Source of the DNA: Acidiferrimicrobium sp. IK
GTDB taxonomy: Bacteria > Actinomycetota > Acidimicrobiia > Acidimicrobiales > Palsa-688
Direction: 5' to 3'
DNA: 64,000 nt
NCBI RefSeq assembly: GCF_025499425.1
Contig: NZ_JAIMCB010000003.1
Coordinates: 310,001-374,000 of the forward strand
A program made the position numbers and the translations under genes. Below are positions 23,308 through 31,243 of the stretch, one piece after another. The notes under the pieces were generated by a model. It was not told the origin of the DNA, did no database searches, and worked only from the letters and a program-made list of their open reading frames with translations. Within the stretch, counting starts at the first letter, position 1, and every line of letters starts with the position of its first letter.

Positions 23308-24224
23308 CGTCGCGCCCGTCCGACACTTCCCGGCGCGTCCAGCGCCTCCAAAGCGGATCGTCCGGCGGTGGGGCGTCGGGCGGTGGCGCAACGTCTTCTG
23401 GCGGATCGTCCCCCGACCGGCAACCCCGCCGGCCGCGGCGGTCGATGGTCCTCCTCCGCCAGATCCCCGGCGACACGGCCATCCACCGGCTGTGGGCCGG
23501 AACCAAGATGCTGGCGGTCGTCACCTACGGCGTCGTCCTCTCCCTGGTTCCGAGTTGGCCGGGCATCGTGATCGGAGCGGTCATGCTCCTCGCGGTTGCA
23601 CGCATTGCCCGAGTCCCGCGAAGCGCGCTGCCCCGGCTGCCGGTGTGGTTCTGGGTGGTGATGGCCGCCGGCGGACTGTTCACACTCGTGTCGGGTGGCA
23701 AGCCGGAGATCTCGGTCGGCTCGGGGCATGTCGGGCTGGGCGACCTCGAGCTCTACGTCCGCTTCGTGTGCCTGAGCGTCGTGCTCCTCGGCGCTTCGGC
23801 CATGGTCGCGTGGACAACCTCCTTGGGTGATGTCGCGCCGGCGGTGGCCCGCGTCGGTGCGCCGCTGCGATGGCTGCGCCTGCCCGTCGACGAGTGGGCC
23901 GTCACCACCGCTCTGTGCATCCGCAGCCTTCCTCTGCTGGTGGATGAGATGCGCACGGTGATGGCCGCAAGGCGTCTGCGGCCTGGACCGCCGGGGCACC
24001 GTTGGAGCCTCAACACCCTCCTCGACGAGGGCATCGACCTCATGACCGCCGCTCTCACCGCTTCGATCCGCCGGGCCGGTGAGATGGGAGAGGCCATCAC
24101 GGCGCGAGGCGGGACCGGGCAGCTGACCTCGCAGCCGGCGGGGCCGGGATGGCCCGACGCTCTGGCCGCCGCGGTGGTAGCGGTGGCATCCGGCGCGGCG
24201 ATCGGGCTGGCCAGCGTCGCATGA
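23304..24224 (+). CDS. ecfT: EcfT transmembrane coupling component
   Basis: The 306-residue membrane protein has EcfT features: several transmembrane helices (MLAVVTYGVVLSLVPSWPGI, LPVWFWVVMAAGGLFTLV, FVCLSVVLLGASAMVAWTTS) and the two cytoplasmic coupling helices ending in variants of the ARG motif, VMAARRLRPG and AITARGGTG. These contact the two ATPase domains. The GTG start at 23304 overlaps the preceding stop codon (GTGA), showing translational coupling to the fused S-ATPase gene. The first 45 residues are Ser/Gly/Arg-rich and probably disordered. Confidence 0.92.
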   Translation: MTSRPSDTSRRVQRLQSGSSGGGASGGGATSSGGSSPDRQPRRPRRSMVLLRQIPGDTAIHRLWAGTKMLAVVTYGVVLSLVPSWPGIVIGAVMLLAVARIARVPRSALPRLPVWFWVVMAAGGLFTLVSGGKPEISVGSGHVGLGDLELYVRFVCLSVVLLGASAMVAWTTSLGDVAPAVARVGAPLRWLRLPVDEWAVTTALCIRSLPLLVDEMRTVMAARRLRPGPPGHRWSLNTLLDEGIDLMTAALTASIRRAGEMGEAITARGGTGQLTSQPAGPGWPDALAAAVVAVASGAAIGLASVA

Positions 24225-24538
24225 AGCGGCGGTGACCGCCTCGTTCGACCGCGGGGATTGCTAGGGGAGTGGCGCTGGGTGCTGGGCCGTGCGCGGCGCG
24301 GCCGCTTGTTGGGGCGCGGCCGCTTGTTGGGGGCGCGGCTGTTGCTGGCGGCCGGGAAAGCCGCGACAGACCGCGCCCGGAATTGTCAGGTCTGTCGCGG
24401 CTTGCAAGGGTGATCACCCACGCGAGCCGCGACACGTCCGCCGGCTGTGGTGGAGGTCTGCCGCGGGTTTCCCTTGGAAGCAACTGCGACCAGCAGCGGG
24501 AGCGATGCGAGCAGCAGCGGGAGTGGCGGCGCTGCGGC
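24225..24538. other. Gene-poor stretch with repeats, left part of a degraded island
   Basis: No convincing gene is visible here. The segment starts with two and a half copies of GCGCGGCCGCTTGTTGGG (about 24295-24347), followed by a large inverted repeat and further partial copies of its arm (AGCCGCGACACG near 24426). The composition of the stretch and the integrase fragment that follows suggest mobile-element debris. Confidence 0.55.
24358..24403. repeat. Perfect 15-bp inverted repeat
   Basis: AAGCCGCGACAGACC (24358-24372) is repeated in exact inverse at 24389-24403, with 16 bases between the arms. It could be a terminator for the ecfT operon, or an attachment or recombination site belonging to the adjacent integrase remnant. 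Confidence 0.75.
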
Positions 24539-24763
24539 TCGGAGCGCCAGGTCGGAGGAGCGCATGTCGGCCGCCAGTGGAACACCCTTCGCCACGCCTT
24601 CATCACCGCCGCTCTCGACGCTGGCGTGCCCCTGCGCGACGTCCAAGAGGCCGCATCGCACGCCGATCCGCGCACCACCATGGGTTACGACCGGGCCAGG
24701 GTCTCGCTCGACCGTCACGCCACCTACATCGTGTCCATCTACATCGCCGGCGCCGCCCGCTGA
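24539..24763 (+). pseudogene. C-terminal fragment of a tyrosine recombinase/integrase
   Basis: About 70 codons encode the end of a phage-type integrase: TLRHAFITAALDAGVPLRDV holds the second catalytic Arg and the following His, ASHADPRTTMGYDRAR holds the second active-site His and the nucleophilic Tyr, and a short tail follows. The N-terminal and first catalytic regions are missing; sequence upstream of about 24540 does not resemble an integrase. It is therefore a non-functional relic marking an old integration event. Confidence 0.8.
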
Positions 24764-24769
24764 CCGACG

Positions 24770-24805
24770 CTCTGGGCGCCAGCAAGAGTCTGCTGGAGCC
24801 CAGAG
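24770..24805. terminator. Hairpin behind the integrase fragment
   Basis: CTCTGGGC-G-CCAGCA (24770-24784) pairs with TGCTGG-A-GCCCAGAG (24791-24805), giving 14 base pairs with one mismatch and a 6-base loop. There is no clear U-run. It may be a terminator or an old attachment-site structure. Confidence 0.5.
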
Positions 24806-24922
24806 TCGGCAACCCAAGCAGAAATAACGCCGAGTAGGTGCGGAACGCCGGTCGGTGGTGATCGGTCCTGATGGAATGTTCTGTCCCGGGACGCTGTCGG
24901 GGGTCAGCGGTACGCTTGGAAC

Positions 24923-25105
24923 GTGGAGGGCCAGGCCGCTCCGTCGCCCTCTGACCCCGCCGTCGTGGTCACGAACCCCGACGAGGCCGTGACGCCCGAG
25001 GCGTTTCGCGCGTGGCTGGACCGGCGCCAGAGCGGGGAACCCCTCCATCTCCCAGTCCGAGCTGTTGACACACTCACGGACCTGCGCAGCACCGGCGAGG
25101 CGTGA
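24923..25105 (+). CDS. Probable antitoxin of a VapBC-like pair
   Basis: This 60-residue acidic protein ends 4 bases inside the following PIN-domain gene, the usual antitoxin-toxin coupling. The sequence (TPEAFRAWLDRRQSGEPLHL) is helical and charged but does not show a ribbon-helix-helix or AbrB motif that I can name. A TACGCT -10-like element lies 12 bases before the GTG start, so the mRNA may be leaderless. Its identification rests mainly on gene context. Confidence 0.6.
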   Translation: MEGQAAPSPSDPAVVVTNPDEAVTPEAFRAWLDRRQSGEPLHLPVRAVDTLTDLRSTGEA

Positions 25106-25499
25106 CCCCTGTCGTCATTGATGCCTCCGCCGGTGTAGAGCTGGTCGTCGACTCCGAGCGTGGACGTGCCCTTCGGCGACCGCTGCCCGACGACGCCGTG
25201 CCCTGGGTCCGGATCACTTCTTCGCCGAGTGCGGGGCCGTGCTTCGCCGCTGGGATCTCAACGGCGTCCTCACCGGCGAGCAATCCCAGCAAGGCGTCAA
25301 CGAACTCCTCGCTCGGCCTCTACGGGTGGTGCATGTTCGAGGTCTGTTCGCCGACGCACGGGCGAAGCGGGCGAACGTCACCTTCGCCGACGGTCTCTAC
25401 GTCGCGCTCGCCGCCCATCTCCATGCCTCGCTGCTCACCTCCGACGGTTGCCTCGCCAACGCCCCGACGCTCGGCGTGCCGGTGTTGTACTCCGCCTGA
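25102..25499 (+). pseudogene. PIN-domain (VapC-like) toxin, frameshifted
   Basis: The first 36 codons read MTPVVIDASAGVELVVD... in one frame. The rest of the PIN domain (PDHFFAECGAVLRRWDLNGV...TFADGLYVALAAHL...LLTSDGCLANAP) continues in another frame from 25209. Adding one C within the GTCC run at 25208-25210 restores a complete protein of about 132 residues. All four expected acidic residues are then present: D7, the Glu of FFAEC, the Asp of TFADG and the Asp of LLTSD. As written, the RNase is inactivated; an assembly error in the C-run is the alternative. No slippery sequence for programmed frameshifting is evident. Confidence 0.85.
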
Positions 25500-25700
25500 C
25501 GAACGCTCTCCGCTCGCCGGCGGGTCGTTCTGTGTGAGCCGGTACACGCGCCGCACGGGCGACCTGAGGCGCGGATCGCCGTTCCTGAAGAAGCGCTTGG
25601 TGTCAAGAGCCGTCGACGGAGTCGATGTCCTTTTTTCCTTGCCGGCTGTCCACTTGGTGTGAAGTGGCGGGACACGCGAGACGCTCCCTCTGTCGAGCGC

Positions 25701-25880
25701 TCAACGACGATGGGCCTCGTACCGCCAACCGAAGAAAGCCCCCACCAAGCCGACGAAGCCGTAGAAGAGGGCTCCGGCGCCTCCGCCGAGTACAGCCCCG
25801 ACACCCGCCCCGAGGATCAGCCCAATCAAGAGCGTCGTCCAAAGTGACGGCAGCACCGAGGCTTTCGTGGATGAGGTCAT
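25701..25880 (-). CDS. Small glycine-rich membrane protein
   Basis: This 59-residue protein begins MTSSTKASVLPSLW and consists mainly of two hydrophobic, glycine-rich stretches (TTLLIGLILGAGVGAVLGGGAGALFYGFVGLVGAFFGW) followed by a basic end RYEAHRR. It probably forms one hairpin or two helices in the membrane. I do not recognise a family. It stands alone, between the toxin relic and the dehydrogenase gene, on the opposite strand to both. Confidence 0.55.
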   Translation of the reverse strand: MTSSTKASVLPSLWTTLLIGLILGAGVGAVLGGGAGALFYGFVGLVGAFFGWRYEAHRR

Positions 25881-26081
25881 GGCCAACCGTAGGTCCCGTT
25901 GGCGTACGTGTCCGGCGATGCGCCAGAGCGACGGATCCCGTTTACCCGGTGGCCGGGACCGGTTACCCCAACGGTGGCAGGGTGGCCGCCTGCGGGCACT
26001 CCCCGCTGGCCGCCAGCGGGCAGATTCTGGTGACTGTCACAAGAGCAGGCGGGGACCGCGGCGAGCAGCGAGACTCGCGAT

Positions 26082-26927
26082 ATGGCACCCGCTCGATCCG
26101 TGGTCGTCGGCCTACTCCACCCCGGTTCGATGGGAGCGTCGGTGGGCGCGGCGCTCATCGAACGAGGCTCGAGGGTGCTATGGGCCTCCGCCGCCCGCAG
26201 CAACGAGAGCGCCAGGCGAGCTGAGGACGCCGGCATGGAAGACGCAGGTTCGGTGGCCGGCTTGTGCGCCCAGGCCGACGTGGTGCTGTCGATCTGCCCG
26301 CCGCACGCCGCCCTGGACGTGGCCCGTCAGGTGGCAGCGACGGCGTTCGCCGGCTTGTACGTCGACGCCAACGCGGTGGCGCCGGCCACGGCTCTCGAGA
26401 TCCGCGGCGTGGTGGAGGCGGCAGGAGCCCGGTTCGTCGACGGCGACCTGATCGGCGGCCCGATGGGGCCCGGCACCGGGACCCGGATGTTCCTCAGCGG
26501 CCCGGACGCCCCGGCGATCGCGTCCCTGCTATCAGGTAGTGATCGGGGGGAGGCCGTGGTGCTCGGGGACAACCCGACTGCGGCATCGGCGATGAAGATG
26601 TCGTACGCGGCGTGGACCAAGGGAACGGCCGCGCTGCTGCTGGTTGTCGAGGCGGCCGCCCGGGCCAACGGTGTCGAGGACGCGCTCTTCGGCGAGTGGG
26701 CTCGCTCGCAGCCGGATCTTCCTGAGCGGCTGGCGGCTGCCCACCACTCGCTGCCCAAGGCCTGGCGGTGGTCGGGTGAGATGGACGAGGTCGCTCGCAG
26801 CCTGAGGGATCTGGGGTTGCCCGACGGTTTCGCGGCGGCAGCCGCCGAGGTGTGGCGGGCCGTGACTGAGGGGAGGCTGCCGCCCGGGGACCCGAGCCGA
26901 CGCTCGACTAGCGGGGACCGGAGCTGA
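26082..26927 (+). CDS. NAD(P)-dependent oxidoreductase of the 6-phosphogluconate/3-hydroxyisobutyrate dehydrogenase superfamily
   Basis: The 281-residue protein has an N-terminal Rossmann domain with the dinucleotide motif VVVGLLHPGSMGASVGAAL, followed by the linker YVDANAVAPATA and DGDLIGGPMGPGTGTRMFLSG, typical of beta-hydroxyacid dehydrogenases. The C-terminal helical domain (KMSYAAWTKGTAALLLVVEAAA) carries the catalytic lysine position and resembles DUF1932. The enzyme should oxidise or reduce a small hydroxy acid or imine; the substrate is not apparent. It is convergent with the YbaK-like gene. Confidence 0.85.
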   Translation: MAPARSVVVGLLHPGSMGASVGAALIERGSRVLWASAARSNESARRAEDAGMEDAGSVAGLCAQADVVLSICPPHAALDVARQVAATAFAGLYVDANAVAPATALEIRGVVEAAGARFVDGDLIGGPMGPGTGTRMFLSGPDAPAIASLLSGSDRGEAVVLGDNPTAASAMKMSYAAWTKGTAALLLVVEAAARANGVEDALFGEWARSQPDLPERLAAAHHSLPKAWRWSGEMDEVARSLRDLGLPDGFAAAAAEVWRAVTEGRLPPGDPSRRSTSGDRS

Positions 26928-26948
26928 CCCCGGCTCCTGCGAGCAGGC

Positions 26949-27461
26949 TCAGGAGCTGCGGACGTCGGCCGGCTCGGCGCCGGCGACGCGGACCAGCTCG
27001 GCGAAGGAGGTGGGGAACACACAGTTAGGTGTGCCCGCCGCGGCCCAGATCTCCCCCTCGTCGGCCAGACCCTGGTCCACGAGGACCCGAAGCCCGTAGT
27101 GGCCGAGCGGGCTGACTCCGCCTATCGGGTAGCCGGTCGCGGCCCGCACTGCGTCGGGGTCGGCCCGGCGCACCCTGGCTGCGCCCAGGTGGGCGGCCAG
27201 GCGGGTGGGGTCGAGGCGGTCCGCGCCGCGAAGCACGATCAGCACCGGGGCTCCGTCGGCCATGAACACGAGGGACTTGGCGATCTGCGCTTCGGTCACC
27301 CCGAGAGCGGCGGCGGCCTCCGCTGCGGTGTGTGCGGACTCCGGTAGCTGGCGGACCGCGGCGTCGGAGCCGGCCGCGAGGAGCGCGGTTTGCACCCGGC
27401 GGGCGTTGCGGTGCAGCGCGGCCTGGTCTGCCGAGCCGTCGGAGCCGGGGCCGTGCGCCAC
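26949..27461 (-). CDS. YbaK/EbsC-type aminoacyl-tRNA deacylase
   Basis: The protein has the YbaK fold core: HTAAEAAAALGVTEAQIAKSLVFMADGAPVLIVLRGADRLD, with the conserved Lys in QIAKSL, and then GYPIGGVSPLGHYGLRVLVDQ and GTPNCVFPTSFAELVRV. Family members hydrolyse mischarged aminoacyl-tRNAs such as Cys-tRNA(Pro). The GTG at 27461 gives 170 residues, a normal family length, and has a GAGAGGA upstream; an in-frame TTG at 27530 would add a disordered tail. It lies directly downstream of the LLM oxidoreductase on the same strand. Confidence 0.85.
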   Translation of the reverse strand: MAHGPGSDGSADQAALHRNARRVQTALLAAGSDAAVRQLPESAHTAAEAAAALGVTEAQIAKSLVFMADGAPVLIVLRGADRLDPTRLAAHLGAARVRRADPDAVRAATGYPIGGVSPLGHYGLRVLVDQGLADEGEIWAAAGTPNCVFPTSFAELVRVAGAEPADVRSS

Positions 27462-27538
27462 CGACGCCGGGCTGTCCTCTCCCGAGGTCGGACCGTCGGG
27501 CTCGGGACTGGTGGGCGCAGGGAAGGTCAAGGCGCCGG

Positions 27539-28561
<1,023 letters not shown>

Positions 28562-28630
28562 AAGGCTTTCAACACCGGCGGGGTCCGGGCTCTTCCCCGC
28601 CGTGACCGGTGGCCCCGCCGGGCGCGTCAG

Positions 28631-29950
28631 TCACAGACCGAGGGCGGGGCGGGGAGGACGGGGGCCCATCTCCCACCACGGCGGCAGGCTGACCTGGCCG
28701 GGAGGGAGGGCACCGGCGAGCACCAGCGCGGTGCCGCGCGGCTGGTGGCTGACCCGGTCGAAGGGGAGCGCCCGCTGGCGGCGGGTGGTGACGGTGGTGG
28801 TCGGCGCTCCCCAACCGGGGCCGTACCAGGCGCCCCGGCTGACCGACCGGACCGGGACGTCGATCTCGCCGCCGAGGCGGGACACCAGTTCGAGGGTGGC
28901 GTGATCGCCGATGCCGGGCAGCACGACTTTGACGCCGAAGAGGGAGAGGAAGCCGTCGGCTCGCGCTCCCCACCGGTGGCGGCCTTGGGACAGGTCCTGG
29001 AGGCAGGCCAGCGTGGACACGCCCTGGCCGCCACCCTCGGAAACCAGCGCAGGGAGGTTCGGCAGGGGGGCGACGTTGGCCACCTCGTCGAGCACGAAGG
29101 TGAGCGGAACGCCGCCACGGCGCGCCGCGGCGGCGCTGTAAGCGCCAGAGCGGGCCCGTTCAAGGAACCCGACGACGACCGGCGCGACCAGGTCCTGGCG
29201 GTCTCCGGGCGCGCACACGTAGACGGTGTCAGTGCTGGAGTGGAGCGCGGCCGGCTCGACGTTGGGCGAGTCCGCCGCCGCCAGCGCGGCCTGCGACCGG
29301 TAGGCGGCCAGGATCCCCGCCGCGCTGGACCAGATGCCCGACAGCTCGCGGGCCTCCGTGGCGGCCAGGCCGGCGAGGACGTCGCCGGCTACCGGCGCTC
29401 CCCGCGCCGCGAGCACCGCCGCCGCCTCGCCGAGATCCTGGCGCAGCACCCAACTGTTGACCGTGCGCATGTCGGCGCCGGCGAGGGCCGCGGCGTGGAG
29501 CAGCGGCGCGACCATCGCCTCGGCCCGCTCCACCCAGTGCCCCGACTCGCCGCGCTCGGCGCCCGGGCGGGCGGCGCGGGCCATCGCCCGGGTGAGCACC
29601 AGCGCGTCGTCCCACTCGCGGCTGGCGGCGACCGGCGACCACCGGGCTCGGAGGACCCCGGGCGGCGGATCGACGGTGCCGGTCGGGTCGAACAGCCAGC
29701 ACCGTCCGATCCCGGCCCGGGCTCGCATCGTGGCTTCGAGGACGTCGGGTTTGGTGGAGGTGACGATGACCGCGCCGGGCGCGACCAACACGTTGGGTAC
29801 GACCAGCGCCGACGTCTTCCCGGAGCGGGGCGGCCCGAGCACCAGCACCGCCTGGCCGGGATCGGCCAGCACCGGACCGCGCCATCCCTGGCCCACGTAC
29901 AGGCGGGGCCCGAGGGTGCGCAGCGCGGACTGCAGCTCCGGGAGTGACAT
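28631..29950 (-). CDS. VirD4/TraG-like type IV coupling ATPase, lone
   Basis: The 439-residue protein has the conjugative coupling-protein ATPase core: Walker A in LVLGPPRSGKTSALVVPNVL, then VIVTSTKPDVLEAT and LFDPTG, Walker B in PLTFVLDEVANVAPLPNLPALVSEGGGQGV, and the arginine-finger region TLACLQDLSQ. It lacks the N-terminal transmembrane helices of full VirD4 proteins, so it would be cytosolic or recruited by a partner. No relaxase, VirB-like or pilus genes are nearby. It may be a relic of an integrative element or have a separate DNA/protein translocation role. Start taken as ATG 29950; a GTG immediately precedes it. Confidence 0.85.
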   Translation of the reverse strand: MSLPELQSALRTLGPRLYVGQGWRGPVLADPGQAVLVLGPPRSGKTSALVVPNVLVAPGAVIVTSTKPDVLEATMRARAGIGRCWLFDPTGTVDPPPGVLRARWSPVAASREWDDALVLTRAMARAARPGAERGESGHWVERAEAMVAPLLHAAALAGADMRTVNSWVLRQDLGEAAAVLAARGAPVAGDVLAGLAATEARELSGIWSSAAGILAAYRSQAALAAADSPNVEPAALHSSTDTVYVCAPGDRQDLVAPVVVGFLERARSGAYSAAAARRGGVPLTFVLDEVANVAPLPNLPALVSEGGGQGVSTLACLQDLSQGRHRWGARADGFLSLFGVKVVLPGIGDHATLELVSRLGGEIDVPVRSVSRGAWYGPGWGAPTTTVTTRRQRALPFDRVSHQPRGTALVLAGALPPGQVSLPPWWEMGPRPPRPALGL

Positions 29951-29989
29951 CACCGTCCTCGTGGCAGGCGGTCCGTCCTGGCTGGACGC

Positions 29990-30036
29990 GACGGTCCCGG
30001 TGTCGGGACGAGCGACGGTCCCAGTGTCGGGACGAG
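29990..30036. repeat. Two direct repeats, each with a GTCCC-N6-GGGAC dyad
   Basis: Two copies of a 23-base unit (29990-30012 and 30014-30036) differ by one base. Each contains GTCCC and GGGAC separated by six bases. They lie 40-85 bases upstream of the coupling-ATPase gene on its promoter side, so they may be regulator sites. Confidence 0.7.
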
Positions 30037-30060
30037 TGGAGGGGAGCCGATCAGCACGTT

Positions 30061-30076
30061 ACCCAACCGGTTGGGT
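30061..30076. promoter_or_regulatory. Perfect 16-bp palindrome, candidate operator
   Basis: ACCCAACCGGTTGGGT is a perfect 16-base palindrome placed between the end of the amidase gene and the start of the coupling-ATPase gene (both minus strand). The size and position suit a dimeric regulator. Confidence 0.5.
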
Positions 30077-30112
30077 CGACCCGCCGGTGGCCCGGTGGAA
30101 CGGCGAGGCTGC

Positions 30113-31243
30113 TCAGGCCAGGGCGGCTTCGATGAGGGCGCCGAGCGCGCAGAGTTGTTCTTCGGCCCCCTCCCGCCCGACGAGCTGCAAGCTCACCGGA
30201 GAACCTCCCGCCGGCGCCACCGGCAGCGCCAGGGCAGGCACGCCGGCCAGGTTGACCGGGAGGGTCCAGGCGACGGTCATCGCTGCGGCCGCGTCGGGAC
30301 CGACGGCCGGCGGGGGGCCGCCCATCACCGGGAGGGCCAAGGCGCCGACCTGGTCGAACACCGCGTCGAGACTGCGCCGCCAGCGGTCCCTGAGCGAAAG
30401 GGCATCTCGGAGCTGCTGATGGCCGACGCGGGCCGCGTGGCCGAAGTTGTCCCGCACGTCGGCCCCGACCTCGGCGGGGTGGTCGCCGACCAGCTCGCCG
30501 TGGGCGTCGAGCGCCTCGCGCCCGAGGATGGCCAGGCCGGCGCGCGCCGCATCCTGCCACCCCGGCAGGTCTATCGGAACAACATCGAGCCCTGCCGCTG
30601 ACAGCGCGGCGTCGAGCGAGGCGTCCACGGCAGGGTCCACCGGCAGCGGGAGGCGGAGCCGCCCGACCGGCCCGTCGAACGATGCGGCCGGGCGGAACCC
30701 CGGCTCCAGCAGCGCCATGCCGGAAGCCACTCCGGCCACGTCGCGGGCCATCGGGCCGACGGTGTCGAGGCTGATCGCCAGGGGCCATACACCCTGGAGG
30801 GACACCCGCCCCCAGGTGGTCTTGAGTCCGGTGATCCCGCAGCACGCGGCAGGGATCCGCACCGACCCTCCGGTGTCGGTGCCGAGCGCGACGTCCGCCT
30901 CGCCGGCGCCGACCGCGGCGGCCGATCCGCTGCTCGACCCGCCGGGGACGAGAGCGGCGTCGAAGGGGTTGACCGGTGTCCCGAACCACGGGTTGATACC
31001 GGTGATCCCGTCGGCCAGCTCGTGGAGGTTGGTCTTGCCGACGATGCGGGCCTCGCCGGCGGCGACCGCGTCGCGGATACCTGCCAGGCACGCTGCGTCC
31101 GCGGTTGCGGCCTCGGCCCGCTCGGCCACCGCCCGGCAGCCGGCCGTGGTCGGCACTCCCTCCATGTCGATCAGGTCCTTCACCGCGACCCGCAGGCCGC
31201 GGTCGCCGTCGGAGAGCGGGGTGATCCAGGTGGCGGCGGTCAT
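30113..31243 (-). CDS. Amidase signature family enzyme (paralogue 2)
   Basis: The 376-residue protein is collinear with the amidase at 13266-14393: VAVKDLIDMEGVPTTAGCRA, IVGKTNLHELADGITGINPWF, VPGGSSSGSAAAVG and GTDTGGSVRIPAACCGITGLK carry the catalytic Lys, cis-Ser and Ser. The C-terminal half has diverged more (GVPALALPVAPAGGSPVSLQLVGREGAEEQL). The ATG at 31243 overlaps the stop of the DUF885 gene by ATGA, so the two are translationally coupled and may act on the same amide or peptide-like substrate. Confidence 0.9.
   Translation of the reverse strand: MTAATWITPLSDGDRGLRVAVKDLIDMEGVPTTAGCRAVAERAEAATADAACLAGIRDAVAAGEARIVGKTNLHELADGITGINPWFGTPVNPFDAALVPGGSSSGSAAAVGAGEADVALGTDTGGSVRIPAACCGITGLKTTWGRVSLQGVWPLAISLDTVGPMARDVAGVASGMALLEPGFRPAASFDGPVGRLRLPLPVDPAVDASLDAALSAAGLDVVPIDLPGWQDAARAGLAILGREALDAHGELVGDHPAEVGADVRDNFGHAARVGHQQLRDALSLRDRWRRSLDAVFDQVGALALPVMGGPPPAVGPDAAAAMTVAWTLPVNLAGVPALALPVAPAGGSPVSLQLVGREGAEEQLCALGALIEAALA

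Noticed and set aside
24269..24538. Extension of the integrase fragment upstream to 24269
   Set aside because: The added residues come from intergenic repeats and the inverted repeat, with no integrase similarity.
25102..25662. Reading the PIN toxin frame as one 186-residue protein
   Set aside because: After codon 36 the sequence loses all PIN motifs, which continue in another frame.
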